In this document: piece by piece, positions 25,806 through 35,333 of the stretch
Numbering within the stretch: the first letter of the stretch is position 1
How the letters are laid out: each line of letters starts with the position of its first letter
NCBI RefSeq assembly: GCF_002015085.1
Contig: NZ_MUXW01000003.1
Coordinates: 1 to 64,000, forward strand
Origin: Glaesserella parasuis
GTDB lineage: Bacteria; Pseudomonadota; Gammaproteobacteria; Enterobacterales; Pasteurellaceae
Direction: 5' to 3'
DNA length: 64,000 bases
Notes under the pieces: model-generated
The model's input: the letters and a program-made list of their open reading frames with translations, nothing else
Database searches by the model: none
What the model was told of the DNA's origin: nothing
Translations under genes and position numbers: made by a program

Positions 25806-28763
25806 ATGAAAAGAATGTTAATCAATGCAACTCAAAAAGAAGAGTTGCGTGTTGCCCTTGTTGATGGGCAACGACTGTTCGACTTGGATATTGAAAGCCC
25901 AGGACACGAACAAAAGAAAGCGAATATCTACAAAGGTAAAATTACCCGTGTTGAACCCAGTCTTGAAGCAGCATTCGTTGATTACGGTGCAGAGCGTCAC
26001 GGTTTCCTTCCGTTAAAAGAGATTTCTCGTGAATACTTCCCTCAAGGTTATGTATTCCAAGGTCGCCCAAACATAAAAGATATTATTCAAGAAGGGGCGG
26101 AAGTTATTGTTCAAGTCAGCAAGGAAGAGCGTGGTAATAAAGGGGCGGCTTTAACGACCTTTATCTCTTTGGCTGGTAGCTATCTTGTTTTAATGCCAAA
26201 TAACCCTCGTGCTGGCGGTATTTCTCGTCGTATTGAAGGGGACGAGCGTTTAGAGCTGAAAGAAGCGTTAGATTGCTTAGATGTACCTGAAGATGTGGGT
26301 TTAATTGTGCGTACTGCTGGGGTGGGTAAATCCCCTGAAGAGCTACAATGGGACTTAAAAGTTTTATTACATCACTGGGAGGCAATCAAAAAAGCGGCAG
26401 AATCTCTCCCTGCACCGTTCTTAATTCATCAAGAAAGTGATGTGATTGTGCGTGCAATCCGTGATTATCTTCGTCGTGATATTGGTGAGATTTTGATCGA
26501 TAATCGTAAGGTATTTGAGAAAGCAAAAAATCATATCCGCCTTGTGCGTCCTGATTTTATCAACCGTGTTCGCCTGTATGAAGGTGAAGTACCGTTGTTC
26601 AGTCACTATCAAATCGAATCCCAAATCGAATCAGCATTCCAACGTGAAGTGCGTTTGCCGTCAGGCGGTTCTATTGTGATTGATGTAACCGAAGCATTGA
26701 CAGCTATCGACATCAACTCATCTCGTGCGACCCGTGGTGGAGACATTGAAGAAACAGCATTAAATACCAACTTAGAAGCGGCAGACGAAATTGCTCGTCA
26801 GTTACGTTTGCGTGACTTGGGCGGTTTAATCGTGATCGACTTTATTGATATGACCCCAGTTCGTCATCAACGTGAAGTGGAAAATCGTATCCGTGAAGCG
26901 ACACGCCAAGATCGTGCAAGAATCCAGTTTGGACGCATTTCTCGTTTCGGATTACTTGAAATGAGCCGTCAGCGTTTAAGTCCATCATTAAGTGAAGCGT
27001 CATCACACGTTTGCCCTCGCTGTCAAGGTACAGGAAAAATTCGTGATAACGAGTCGATTGCACTCTCCATTTTACGTTTATTAGAAGAAGAAGCGATTAA
27101 AGAAAACTCAGTACAGGTTCACGCTATTGTGCCTGTGGAAATTGCTTCGTACTTATTAAATGAAAAACGTAAGGCGATTAGCGACATTGAAAAACGCCAC
27201 GATGTCCAAGTGATTGTTGTACCAACCGAAAGTATGGAAACCCCACACTTTAGCGTATATCGCCTGCGTGAGAATGAGATCGTTCCAACCTTAAGTTACG
27301 ATTTAGCGAAACGCTACCAAGAACAAGATGAAGAAAATCACATTCATCATCACCATTCGGAAGAAGCGTTGGTTAGCCGTAATAAGCCAGTGATTACCGT
27401 TGAATCAGTATTACAAAGTTCAGAGTTAAATTTACAGCCTGCACCAACACCAGTTGAGCCAGCAAAACCTTCGTTAATCAGTCGAATTATTGCGAAAATC
27501 AAAGCAATGTTTGCAAGCGAAGAGAAAGAACCTGAGAAGAAGCAAGGTAAAGGTAAGGCTCGTAACCAGCGTGAACGTCGTCAGCAACGCCGTGAAAAAC
27601 CAAACCGCAACGAACGCCAAGAGCGTAAAAACACGGTCGTTGAAGCAACGAAAGAAGCTGAAGTCGTTCCAGTAGAGCCTAAGAAACGTCGTGAAATTGT
27701 AGAAGAAGTGGCAGGTGTTTCAGTTCCGCAACAGCGTGAAGCGAAAGTGGCTGAGCGTCGCCAACGTCGTGACTTACGTAAGAAAGTGCGAATTGAAACT
27801 GCAGAACATTCAGCGGAAATTACCGCTTCTTTACCACCAGCAGAAGAGAATGCGGCTGATTCATTTGTGGCAGAGCCTGTGGTGACTACAGTAAATGCAG
27901 AGATGCCTTTGGAAACTTCAGAGCCTGTAGTAGAAGAACGTACAGAGCAACGTGAGCCTCGCCAACGCCGTTTACCTCGCCATTTACGCGTAGGCAATCA
28001 GCGTCGTCGTGAGCGTCGTGAGGAAGTAAAAGCAGTAATGCCATTAACTTCGGCTGTCGCTTCGCCTGAACTTGCAAGCGGTAAGGTTTGGATTAAATTT
28101 AGCGAAATGCCAAAAGCTGTTGCGGAAGAGAAACCTCGTTTCTTATCTGTTGATGAGATGTTACAACAGCAAGAACAGCCAGTTCAATCTGTAGCAAGAG
28201 AAGTAGCTGAACCCGTAAAAGAGGAAGCTAACACTCAGGCTCATCAAGATTCAGCGGTGCCATTTGGTTATTTCGTAACTCAAAGTTCAGATCGTGATTT
28301 AGTCAAAGACAACCACAAACGTCGTACGAAAGTTGAAGCAGAATCCACAGAAGTTGATCCGAAAGCAGTGGCTTTATCGGCTAAACCATTCGGGCTTGTG
28401 GTTTCTCAACCGACTAACCGAGATTTAGTTAAAGAAAATCACGAACGTCGCCATATTAAATTGGAAGAGCTAGGGCCTCAAGCGGTCGAATCTGAGCAGA
28501 AAGTTGCAGCTCCGATTCCAGAACCGATTAAGGTTTATCAAAGTCAATATCAGTTTGAAGGGAAACTAGGCACATTCTCTCGTGTTGCACATACGCAAGT
28601 AGAAATGACGGTTGCAGCAGCACCAGCGGAAGAAATTGCCTTAATTCAAGCAAAAGAGTGGCAGAACTCAAAATACTATTTCTACGGAAAAGGCTTTGGC
28701 GGACATAGTAGTGCAGTGAGCCACGTTTATTCTGCACCGAGGGTTGCAAAAATAAAAGGTTGA
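25806..28763 (+). CDS. rne: Ribonuclease E
   Basis: RNase E is the endonuclease that initiates mRNA decay, matures rRNA and tRNA, and scaffolds the degradosome. The 985 residues split into a catalytic half (about 1-530) and a disordered, Arg/Glu-rich tail. The S1 domain is near 37-120 (GKITRVEPSLEAAFVDYG), the 5' sensor follows, and the DNase-I-like site has acidic residues in IDVTEALTAIDINS (about 296-309) and LIVIDFIDM (about 340-348). The zinc link is HVCPRCQGTG (about 401-410). The tail has basic RNA-binding stretches (about 580-620 and 725-745) and ends GGHSSAVSHVYSAP, a typical RNase E C-terminal block. Confidence 0.96.
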   Translation: MKRMLINATQKEELRVALVDGQRLFDLDIESPGHEQKKANIYKGKITRVEPSLEAAFVDYGAERHGFLPLKEISREYFPQGYVFQGRPNIKDIIQEGAEVIVQVSKEERGNKGAALTTFISLAGSYLVLMPNNPRAGGISRRIEGDERLELKEALDCLDVPEDVGLIVRTAGVGKSPEELQWDLKVLLHHWEAIKKAAESLPAPFLIHQESDVIVRAIRDYLRRDIGEILIDNRKVFEKAKNHIRLVRPDFINRVRLYEGEVPLFSHYQIESQIESAFQREVRLPSGGSIVIDVTEALTAIDINSSRATRGGDIEETALNTNLEAADEIARQLRLRDLGGLIVIDFIDMTPVRHQREVENRIREATRQDRARIQFGRISRFGLLEMSRQRLSPSLSEASSHVCPRCQGTGKIRDNESIALSILRLLEEEAIKENSVQVHAIVPVEIASYLLNEKRKAISDIEKRHDVQVIVVPTESMETPHFSVYRLRENEIVPTLSYDLAKRYQEQDEENHIHHHHSEEALVSRNKPVITVESVLQSSELNLQPAPTPVEPAKPSLISRIIAKIKAMFASEEKEPEKKQGKGKARNQRERRQQRREKPNRNERQERKNTVVEATKEAEVVPVEPKKRREIVEEVAGVSVPQQREAKVAERRQRRDLRKKVRIETAEHSAEITASLPPAEENAADSFVAEPVVTTVNAEMPLETSEPVVEERTEQREPRQRRLPRHLRVGNQRRRERREEVKAVMPLTSAVASPELASGKVWIKFSEMPKAVAEEKPRFLSVDEMLQQQEQPVQSVAREVAEPVKEEANTQAHQDSAVPFGYFVTQSSDRDLVKDNHKRRTKVEAESTEVDPKAVALSAKPFGLVVSQPTNRDLVKENHERRHIKLEELGPQAVESEQKVAAPIPEPIKVYQSQYQFEGKLGTFSRVAHTQVEMTVAAAPAEEIALIQAKEWQNSKYYFYGKGFGGHSSAVSHVYSAPRVAKIKG

Positions 28764-28778
28764 TCTTTAATCACTTGT

Positions 28779-28809
28779 AAATGCTTAGGGAACTAATTCC
28801 TAAGTATTT
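28779..28809 (+). terminator. Hairpin after rne
   Basis: AAATGCTTAGG pairs with CCTAAGTATTT (one G-T pair) across a 9-base loop, starting 16 bases after the rne stop. No clean U-run follows, so termination may be weak, or the hairpin may protect the 3' end. Confidence 0.45.
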
Positions 28810-28855
28810 ACTCTAAATGTGGCAATTTAAACCTTAATTTATAGGAATTATTTTT

Positions 28856-29137
28856 ATGAAAAAATCTTTATTAACCGCTTTAGTTTTAGGTGCAGCAACG
28901 CTTTCTTTAACCGCTTGTGATCAAGCAAAAGAGAAAGTTGCTGAGGTAAAACAAACAACAGAAACTAAAGTAGAAGAAACTAAACAATTAGTTGAAACTA
29001 AAGTGGACGGGTTAAAAGATGCAGTATCTCTTCCAATTGAAGAGGTAAAACAATTAGTTGAAACTAAAGTGGATGGGATAAAGGACGCAGTGTCTTCTCA
29101 GACTGAAGAAGCAACACCAGTCATAGATACTAAATAA
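28856..29137 (+). CDS. Small lipoprotein with a tandem-repeated helical segment
   Basis: The 93-residue product starts with a lipoprotein signal and lipobox LTAC (cysteine at residue 21), so the mature protein is about 73 residues and membrane-anchored. The mature part is charged and predicted helical, with no other cysteine. The segment VKQLVETKVDGLKDAVS near residues 38-57 is repeated almost exactly as VKQLVETKVDGIKDAVS near 62-78, and the matching DNA is also nearly identical (about 28979-29018 and 29045-29094). This points to a recent internal duplication. I do not recognise a function. A good ribosome-binding site (AGGAATT) precedes it. Confidence 0.75.
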   Translation: MKKSLLTALVLGAATLSLTACDQAKEKVAEVKQTTETKVEETKQLVETKVDGLKDAVSLPIEEVKQLVETKVDGIKDAVSSQTEEATPVIDTK

Positions 29138-29554
29138 TATTTGTCCATTTCGTATAATTGAAATGAAATATACTTCTCTATAAACAAAATTCAATAAGAT
29201 TGATATTTAGATATTGAGGAGTAATTTATGTAAATACCGGTTTTTGAGATTATTAGAAAATCGGTATTTTTTCTTTGCAAGAATAAAAGTATTGAAGTAT
29301 TTTTAAGAATTTATAGATACATACTTCGTTTTTATACATGTTTTCTAAAACCAAGTTACCAGTTGGTGATGGAGCAAGATTGTAAATATATAGGAAAATG
29401 GTTTTCTATTTTATAAAATTACTTGGACTGAATAAGTTATAATTGTCATTCTACTGTAATTTTTGTAATATATCCGAGATAAGGAAGTCTTCTCTACATG
29501 AGATGAAGATAATCTTACATGCTCTTCTATGCATGTACTATTAAGGAGAGAAAT
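29138..29554. other. Gene-free spacer with one terminator
   Basis: No open frame of note is seen in these 417 bases apart from the terminator at 29232-29272. The sequence is very AT-rich. A stretch around 29341-29435 contains complementary CCAAGT and ACTTGG blocks about 80 bases apart, which could fold but are too weak to call an RNA gene. Confidence 0.4.
29232..29272 (+). terminator. Intrinsic terminator downstream of the small lipoprotein gene
   Basis: AAATACCG pairs with CGGTATTT, the stem continues with T-rich/A-rich pairing, and TTTTTTC follows. It is about 95 bases after the lipoprotein stop codon, so the transcript would carry a longish 3' end. Confidence 0.75.
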
Positions 29555-30063
29555 ATGAAATTGATAAAATATCTGATTGTACTTTCTTTATCTAGTTGGG
29601 TTACGTTAGGTGTTAATGCAGAAACTATAAAAATAGCCCCCTTGTCTCTGAAAAAAATGTGTATAAGAATGCTAAACTCACAAGAGAGGAAGAAAATTTA
29701 AAGCGCTTTACTGATACTATTGAAGTTAATTTTATAGGAGCTGAGATATCTCAGAATAAATCGTCGAACTTTATAGTGAATTTCAAATATACCATAAAAA
29801 ATAAAAGTAAGCGTAATATTCGTAGTGTTCATTGGAAAACGAATTATTCTTATCAAGATGAAATTGTCCTTGTACAAGATACCCCAGTTTCTTTTAAAGA
29901 GAATTTAAAAAGAGGTACAACTAGTGAAGTAATATTCTCTATTTCATTGGATACTTTGCCTCAGAATATACAGGATAGTTTTAGAAATAATATTGCATTA
30001 AATGCAATTTATGAGGCAAGAGGCATCGTATTTTCTAATGGTTCCAAGATTATTGTTCAGTGA
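29555..30063 (+). pseudogene. Exported small protein broken by a one-base poly-A deletion
   Basis: The ATG at 29555, with AAGGAG upstream, opens a signal peptide (cleavage near VNAE, residue 22), but this frame ends at 29701. The rest of the protein, about 130 residues, continues in another frame from 29659 to 30063. The switch falls exactly on a run of seven A (29651-29657). With eight A the two parts join as SLKKNVYKNAKL and give one protein of about 169 residues. The mature part reads like a small beta-rich periplasmic domain (NFKYTIKNKSKRNIRSVHWK, VIFSISLDTLPQ), with no family I recognise. It could be a mutation, phase variation, slippage or a sequencing error. Confidence 0.7.
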
Positions 30064-30125
30064 ATACCAAAGTAAAGTTATTTTTGAAAAGCTGTATGTT
30101 TGTAGATTATTTTGATAAGGTGCTC

Positions 30126-30154
30126 TTTACTTATTAGTCAGTCTAAGCTAAAAT
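30126..30154 (+). promoter_or_regulatory. Candidate sigma-70 promoter of rpsU
   Basis: TTTACT at 30126-30131 and TAAAAT at 30149-30154 are spaced by 17 bases and lie about 80 bases before the rpsU start. No other good pair is seen in this gap. Confidence 0.45.
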
Positions 30155-30232
30155 GCATCAACTTTTTTAGTTCTATGCCGCCACCAATTTGTGCGGCTTC
30201 ATTTAAACATATATTTCCTGAGGTGATGGCTT

Positions 30233-30448
30233 ATGCCAGTAATTAAAGTTCGTGAAAATGAATCATTTGACGTAGCATTACGTCGTTTTAAACGCTCTTG
30301 CGAAAAAGCAGGTCTTTTAGCTGAAGTTCGTGCTCGTGAGTTCTATGAAAAGCCAACTACAATTCGTAAACGTGAAAAAGCGTCTTTAGCAAAACGTCAT
30401 GCTAAACGTAACTTCCGTGAGAACGCGCGTAACACTCGTTTATACTAA
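30233..30448 (+). CDS. rpsU: 30S ribosomal protein S21
   Basis: S21 is a small basic protein of the 30S platform needed for efficient initiation. The 71 residues start PVIKVRENESFDVALRRFKRSCEKAG and end in the basic KRHAKRNFRENARNTRLY tail, identical in layout to the enteric protein. It heads the classical rpsU-dnaG-rpoD macromolecular synthesis operon, with a GAGGTGATGG ribosome-binding site and a terminator before dnaG. Confidence 0.98.
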   Translation: MPVIKVRENESFDVALRRFKRSCEKAGLLAEVRAREFYEKPTTIRKREKASLAKRHAKRNFRENARNTRLY

Positions 30449-30476
30449 TTTTAAATTAGGTAGCAGAAGTTAAATT

Positions 30477-30510
30477 GGAACCGTGAAACCTTTAAGGAAT
30501 CACGGTTTCA
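30477..30510 (+). terminator. Attenuating terminator between rpsU and dnaG
   Basis: GGAACCGTGA and TCACGGTTTC form a stem of at least eight perfect pairs with a 13-base loop, 28 bases after the rpsU stop. The U-run is short (TTTCAATGTTT). A leaky terminator at this place is a known feature of this operon in E. coli and keeps primase low relative to S21. Confidence 0.65.
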
Positions 30511-30591
30511 ATGTTTATACCGTCCATCATAAGCGGTCTGAATTGTAAAAAAATTTGCAAAACTATCCGCTTGCTAGCAAGGAGATAATCA

Positions 30592-32340
30592 ATGAAAGGC
30601 TCTATTCCTCGTTCATTTATTGATGATCTTGTTGCTCGAACCGATATTGTCGAGCTGATCAATAGTCGTGTTAAACTCAAAAAAGCAGGGCGAGATTACC
30701 AAGCCTGTTGTCCTTTTCATCACGAAAAAAGTCCCTCTTTTACAGTGAGCCAATCTAAACAGTTTTATCACTGTTTTGGTTGTGGCGTACACGGTAATGT
30801 CATTAGCTTTTTAATGGAATATGACAAGTTAGAGTTTCCTGAAGCAATTGAGGAACTTGCTGCATTGCACGGGTTAGAAGTGCCTCGTGAAAATGTGATC
30901 AATAGAGATGGCAAACCACAAGCCAGTTATAAAACTCGGCGTAATCTTTATGAATTGTTAGATTTGGTCGCTAAGTTCTATCAACAGCAATTAACACAAG
31001 ACAGGGCTAGTCAAGCCTATTTGCAGCAACGAGGTTTATCTCAAGAGATTATTGAACGCTTTGAAATCGGTTTTTCACCAAATGCGATGGACGCAGTGCT
31101 TCGTCGTTTTGGAAACAATCCTGAAGAAGTGCAAAAGTTGCTTGATACAGGTATGCTCTCTAAAAATGATCGAGGCAATGTGTATGATCGTTTCCGTAAT
31201 CGTGTGATGTTCCCGATTCGAGATAAGCGTGGGCGAGTAATTGCTTTTGGTGGGCGAGTATTAGGCGATGAAAAGCCGAAATACCTTAATTCCCCTGAAT
31301 CTGCCACTTATCATAAAGGCAATGAGCTTTATGGTTTGTATCAAGCCTTACAACATAATGAAAACCCTGAGTTTTTATTTGTAGTTGAGGGCTATATGGA
31401 TGTCGTAGCTTTAGCTCAATTTGGAGTGAATAATGCCGTTGCCTCTTTAGGAACAGCGACAACAGGTGAACAAATTCAGTTGATGTTCAGATCAACAGAA
31501 CAAGTGATTTGTTGCTACGATGGCGACCGTGCAGGGCGAGATGCCGCGTGGCGAGCATTAGAAAATGCGCTGCCTTATTTACACGATGGCAGACAGATAA
31601 AATTTATCTTCTTACCCGATGGGGAAGATCCTGATACCTTTATTCGCGTTCAGGGAAAAGAGGGGTTTGAACGCTATTTGGAACAAGCATTAACATTGAG
31701 TGAATTTTTATTTGATTCTTTGCTTACTCAGGTCGATCTTTCCACTAAAGAAGGAAAATCTAAGCTCGCTTCATTAGCATTACCTTTGATCAAGCGTATT
31801 CCAGGGGAAATGTTACGTTTGTATTTACGAAATATATTGGGGCAAAAACTGGGTATTCTTGATCCAATACAATTGGAATCGATGCTGTCTCAGAAAAGTG
31901 TTGAAACTGCACCTAAACGCCACAATATGCCACATATTGAAAGGACACCGATGCGGTTACTGATTGCGTTACTGCTTCAAAATCCTCATTTGGTTCAAAA
32001 TGTACCTGAAGATGTGACATTTTTGCAGAGTTTGCAGGAAAAAGGCTTCGATTTATTTTTGGAATTAGTCAATATCTGTCACGCTAATCTTGGTATTTCA
32101 ATGGGCGGTTTATTGGAATATCTGCGAGAAAGCCCAAATTATCGCCATTTAGAATTATTGGCAAATTGGGATCACTTGGTATCTTCTGAAAATGTCGAAA
32201 ACACTTTTATTGATACGCTTGATTTTTTCTATAAGAAACTGCTTGATCGACAAATTGACATTTTAATGGCAAAAGATCGTACGACAGGGTTAAATCAACA
32301 GGAAAAGCAGGAATTAATGATGCTATTGGCTGGACGGTAA
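30592..32340 (+). CDS. dnaG: DNA primase
   Basis: DnaG makes RNA primers at the replication fork. The 582 residues comprise an N-terminal CHC2 zinc domain (CPFHHEKSPSF...HCFGCG, about 40-65), a TOPRIM catalytic core (VEGYMDVVAL near 266 and CYDGDRAGRDAA near 307) and a C-terminal DnaB-binding helical domain. It is followed by rpoD after 98 bases, with an uptake-signal core (AAGCGGTC) near 32339. Confidence 0.97.
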   Translation: MKGSIPRSFIDDLVARTDIVELINSRVKLKKAGRDYQACCPFHHEKSPSFTVSQSKQFYHCFGCGVHGNVISFLMEYDKLEFPEAIEELAALHGLEVPRENVINRDGKPQASYKTRRNLYELLDLVAKFYQQQLTQDRASQAYLQQRGLSQEIIERFEIGFSPNAMDAVLRRFGNNPEEVQKLLDTGMLSKNDRGNVYDRFRNRVMFPIRDKRGRVIAFGGRVLGDEKPKYLNSPESATYHKGNELYGLYQALQHNENPEFLFVVEGYMDVVALAQFGVNNAVASLGTATTGEQIQLMFRSTEQVICCYDGDRAGRDAAWRALENALPYLHDGRQIKFIFLPDGEDPDTFIRVQGKEGFERYLEQALTLSEFLFDSLLTQVDLSTKEGKSKLASLALPLIKRIPGEMLRLYLRNILGQKLGILDPIQLESMLSQKSVETAPKRHNMPHIERTPMRLLIALLLQNPHLVQNVPEDVTFLQSLQEKGFDLFLELVNICHANLGISMGGLLEYLRESPNYRHLELLANWDHLVSSENVENTFIDTLDFFYKKLLDRQIDILMAKDRTTGLNQQEKQELMMLLAGR

Positions 32341-32438
32341 GCGGTCAAATACTGATAATTTTTCGCGAAACTATTTATCACACCCAAAGCAGTGGTATAA
32401 TCCACTACTTATTTTTGCTCTTAAGAACGGATAAAGCT

Positions 32439-34295
32439 ATGGAACAATACTCTCAATTAGAAGAACAACAATCTCAGTTAGAACTTCTTATCGCTCAAGG
32501 GCGTGAGCAAGGATACTTAACAATTTCGGAAGTTCACGACCATTTGCCTGAAGAACTTGTCGATGCAGATCAGATCGAAGATATCATTCAAATGATCAAC
32601 GATATGGGGATTAAGGTACTTGAAACTGCCCCTGATGCTGATGATTTAATGCTTGCGGGCAATATTGCCGATGAAGATGTAGTGGAAGAGGCGACTAAAG
32701 TACTTTCAACGGTAGAGTCTGAACTTGGTCGTACCACAGACCCAGTCCGTATGTATATGCGTGAAATGGGAACTGTTGAGTTACTAACCCGTGAAGGCGA
32801 AATTGATATTGCAAAACGTATTGAAGAAGGTATTAACGAAGTTCAATGTGCAATTGCAGAATATCCTGAAGCCTTAAGTGAATTAATTGCTCGTTATGAT
32901 CAAGTCGAAGAAGGCACTGTACGTTTATCCGATCTTGTAACCGCTTTCGTTGATCCAAATGCAGTAGAAAGCACCTCTGTAGATGATCTAGATGAAGAAA
33001 GCGAAAGTGATACCGTTGCAGATATTGATGATGAAAGTGAAGATGAAGATGGCGAATCATCGGGCGATGGCGGTGATGACAATAGCATTGACCCAGAGCT
33101 TGCTCGTGAGAAATTTACGCTATTAAAAGAGCAACATCAAAAAGCTTTACAAGCAATCCAAAAACACGGACGTACTAGCAAACGTTCAAGAGATCAAATT
33201 CAAGCACTTTCCGATATTTTTCGAGAGTTCCGTTTAGTGCCAAAACAATTTGATTTGTTAGTTGAATCAATGCAAAAAATGATGAAGCAAGTGCGTGCGG
33301 AAGAGCGCCAAATTCAACGTTATGCGGTGGAGTATGCTGGAATGAAAAAAGCGGACTTCGTTAAAGCATTCCAAGGTAATGAATTATCTGAAGCGTGGAT
33401 TGAAAAAGCGATCAATGCGAAAAAAGGCGGAGTGCCTAAGCTAGCCAACTATGTGGATAATATTCGTGTAAATATCGCAAACTTACAGAGACTTGAGGAA
33501 ACAACTGGTTTAACCATTACGCAAATTCGTGAAATTGGTGGACGTATTGCAGATGGCGAATTAAAAGCTCGCAAAGCGAAGAAAGAGATGGTAGAAGCCA
33601 ACTTACGTCTTGTGATCTCTATTGCTAAAAAATATACCAACCGTGGTTTACAATTCCTTGATTTAATTCAGGAAGGTAACATCGGCTTAATGAAAGCAGT
33701 AGATAAATTTGAATATCGCCGTGGTTATAAATTCTCAACTTATGCGACTTGGTGGATTCGCCAAGCGATCACACGCTCTATTGCGGATCAGGCTCGTACT
33801 ATTCGTATTCCTGTGCATATGATTGAAACGATCAACAAATTAAATCGTATTTCTCGCCAATGCTTACAAGAGATGGGACGTGAAGCAACACCTGAAGAGT
33901 TAGCAGAAAAAATGGGAATGCCAGAGGATAAAATTCGTAAAGTCCTCAAAATTGCTAAAGAGCCAATCTCAATGGAAACGCCAGTGGGTGACGACGATGA
34001 TTCACATTTAGGGGATTTCATCGAAGATAGCTCTCTTGAGTTGCCTCTTGACTCTGCAACGGCAGAAAGTTTGCGAATTGCAACTAATGCTGTACTAGAG
34101 GGTTTAACACCTCGTGAAGCAAAAGTATTGCGTATGCGTTTTGGTATTGATATGAATACCGATCACACTCTTGAAGAAGTGGGTAAACAATTTGATGTAA
34201 CTCGTGAGCGTATTCGTCAAATTGAAGCAAAAGCGTTACGCAAACTTCGCCATCCTAGCCGTTCCGAAACTCTACGCAGTTTCTTAGATGATTAA
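32439..34295 (+). CDS. rpoD: RNA polymerase sigma factor RpoD (sigma-70)
   Basis: RpoD is the housekeeping sigma factor. Taking the ATG at 32439 (MEQYSQLE), which matches the enteric start, gives 618 residues. An upstream frame from 32415 adds eight unmatched residues. Region 1.1 covers about 1-80 (DHLPEELVDADQIEDIIQMINDMGI). Region 1.2 includes DPVRMYMREMG near 103. A long acidic non-conserved insert follows (about 180-220, rich in Asp, Glu and Ser). Region 2 (KKYTNRGLQFLDLIQEGNIGLMKAVDKF and the -10 reader YATWWIRQAI), region 3 and region 4 (DHTLEEVGKQFDVTRERIRQIEAKALRKL) complete it. The IS copy at 34321 begins 25 bases after its stop. Confidence 0.98.
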   Translation: MEQYSQLEEQQSQLELLIAQGREQGYLTISEVHDHLPEELVDADQIEDIIQMINDMGIKVLETAPDADDLMLAGNIADEDVVEEATKVLSTVESELGRTTDPVRMYMREMGTVELLTREGEIDIAKRIEEGINEVQCAIAEYPEALSELIARYDQVEEGTVRLSDLVTAFVDPNAVESTSVDDLDEESESDTVADIDDESEDEDGESSGDGGDDNSIDPELAREKFTLLKEQHQKALQAIQKHGRTSKRSRDQIQALSDIFREFRLVPKQFDLLVESMQKMMKQVRAEERQIQRYAVEYAGMKKADFVKAFQGNELSEAWIEKAINAKKGGVPKLANYVDNIRVNIANLQRLEETTGLTITQIREIGGRIADGELKARKAKKEMVEANLRLVISIAKKYTNRGLQFLDLIQEGNIGLMKAVDKFEYRRGYKFSTYATWWIRQAITRSIADQARTIRIPVHMIETINKLNRISRQCLQEMGREATPEELAEKMGMPEDKIRKVLKIAKEPISMETPVGDDDDSHLGDFIEDSSLELPLDSATAESLRIATNAVLEGLTPREAKVLRMRFGIDMNTDHTLEEVGKQFDVTRERIRQIEAKALRKLRHPSRSETLRSFLDD

Positions 34296-34365
34296 TGGTT
34301 AATCCGGTATAGTAGATAAAGGCATAGTAGACAAAATGGTTGCTAATGTTTATTTTCTTTAAATG

Positions 34366-35289
34366 TTAGCAACTCTTTTTATTTAAAAAATCTTTTATAA
34401 ACAACATGTTGCGCTTTTCGTTAATCTATTGTGATTATTTAATTTTCGCTTAAGTTCACTAAATAACCCCTCTAAGCGATTTGCCGTCTTTTCTATATTT
34501 AATTCAGAATGTTTTTCATAGATAAAAATAAAATCCATATAACGTTTTAAACTGGCATAAGCGCTTCTTACATTGCGATGTTTATAAGGAAAATAGCCTT
34601 TTTCATTCGCTTTATCACTCCTTTCTTTTAAAAAATGCTTGGTGTTTTATGAACCAAGAGTGTAATCGCCGATAAAATTCATTTTTTGAGCTTCTTGTGA
34701 GTGTTTTTACAATTATTTTTAATTCTTTGCCCGCTTGTAATTGATGTTTTTTTCTTAATTTTCTCATCACAATTGCCACCATATGAAATTGATATATTTG
34801 TACTGGGGTATTAAATAAATCTTTCATCAAACCACGCCTACCATCGCAAGTAATCGATTGAATTATATAGCCTTTTCTCTTAACCTATTCAGGACAAGTT
34901 TGTAGTAAATATCTTTTCGGTTCGCACAAAATAATGGGAAATGACATTATTTGAAAGCGTATCCATTAACACGAATCCGCTAAAATAACGTCCTAAAAAC
35001 GTTGTATCCATAATGATGTTTAGGTATCGATTTAAAGGTAGTTTTAAAGCCGTTTTAGGTGCTTTATCAATATATCTTTGAATCGTTCTGACTGAACAAT
35101 GATATTTAACGGCAAGTTGTTGATAGGTTTGTTTTCCGGATGTGTAATCAGTCCAAATTTTAATTGGATCTAATTTATTCTTAAGGGAAAATGTTTTATG
35201 ACCCTTATGACAAAATATCGTTGAATATTATTTGATGTACCATGTTTCTTTATTTTCAGACTTTAGCAAAATGGGCAGTTTTTGTTCAT
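34366..35289 (-). pseudogene. Transposase pseudogene (IS256-like, zinc-binding variant)
   Basis: The ATG at 35289 opens a degenerate zinc-ribbon segment. Next come an HTH-like stretch (TYQQLAVKYHCSVRTIQRYI, about 35070-35130) and a first catalytic-aspartate block (NIIMDTTFLGRYFSGF). The segment SITCDGRRGL then leads into an intact 71-codon piece (34615-34830, QFHMVAIVMRKLRKKHQLQAGKELK). The C-terminal block TANRLEGLFSELKRKL is near 34440. Several stop codons and frameshifts interrupt it, so no active transposase is made. Family assignment is by recognition of these blocks. Confidence 0.75.
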
Positions 35290-35304
35290 ATTTCAAAAAG
35301 AGTG

Positions 35305-35333
35305 CTTAAAGCCTTGTACTATAAGGCTTTAAG
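35305..35333. terminator. IS-borne hairpin upstream of the transposase remnant
   Basis: CTTAAAGCCTT and AAGGCTTTAAG pair perfectly around GTACTAT, followed on the plus side by TCACTTTTTAG. It is the counterpart of the hairpin at 8885-8917. It may also stop transcripts that leave rpoD. Confidence 0.6.

Noticed and set aside
27581..28077. Long minus-strand frames inside rne
   Set aside because: They are shadows of the Arg/Glu-rich RNase E tail, with low-complexity translations.
29341..29435. Possible small RNA in the 29.1-29.5 kb spacer
   Set aside because: Only weak complementary blocks were seen, with no promoter plus terminator pair of its own.
32833..33088. His- and Ser-rich minus-strand frames inside rpoD
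   Set aside because: They are antisense to the acidic insert of sigma-70, and the composition follows from the coding strand.
32940..33110. Acidic insert in RpoD as an oddity
   Set aside because: A similar acidic non-conserved region is normal for gammaproteobacterial sigma-70.
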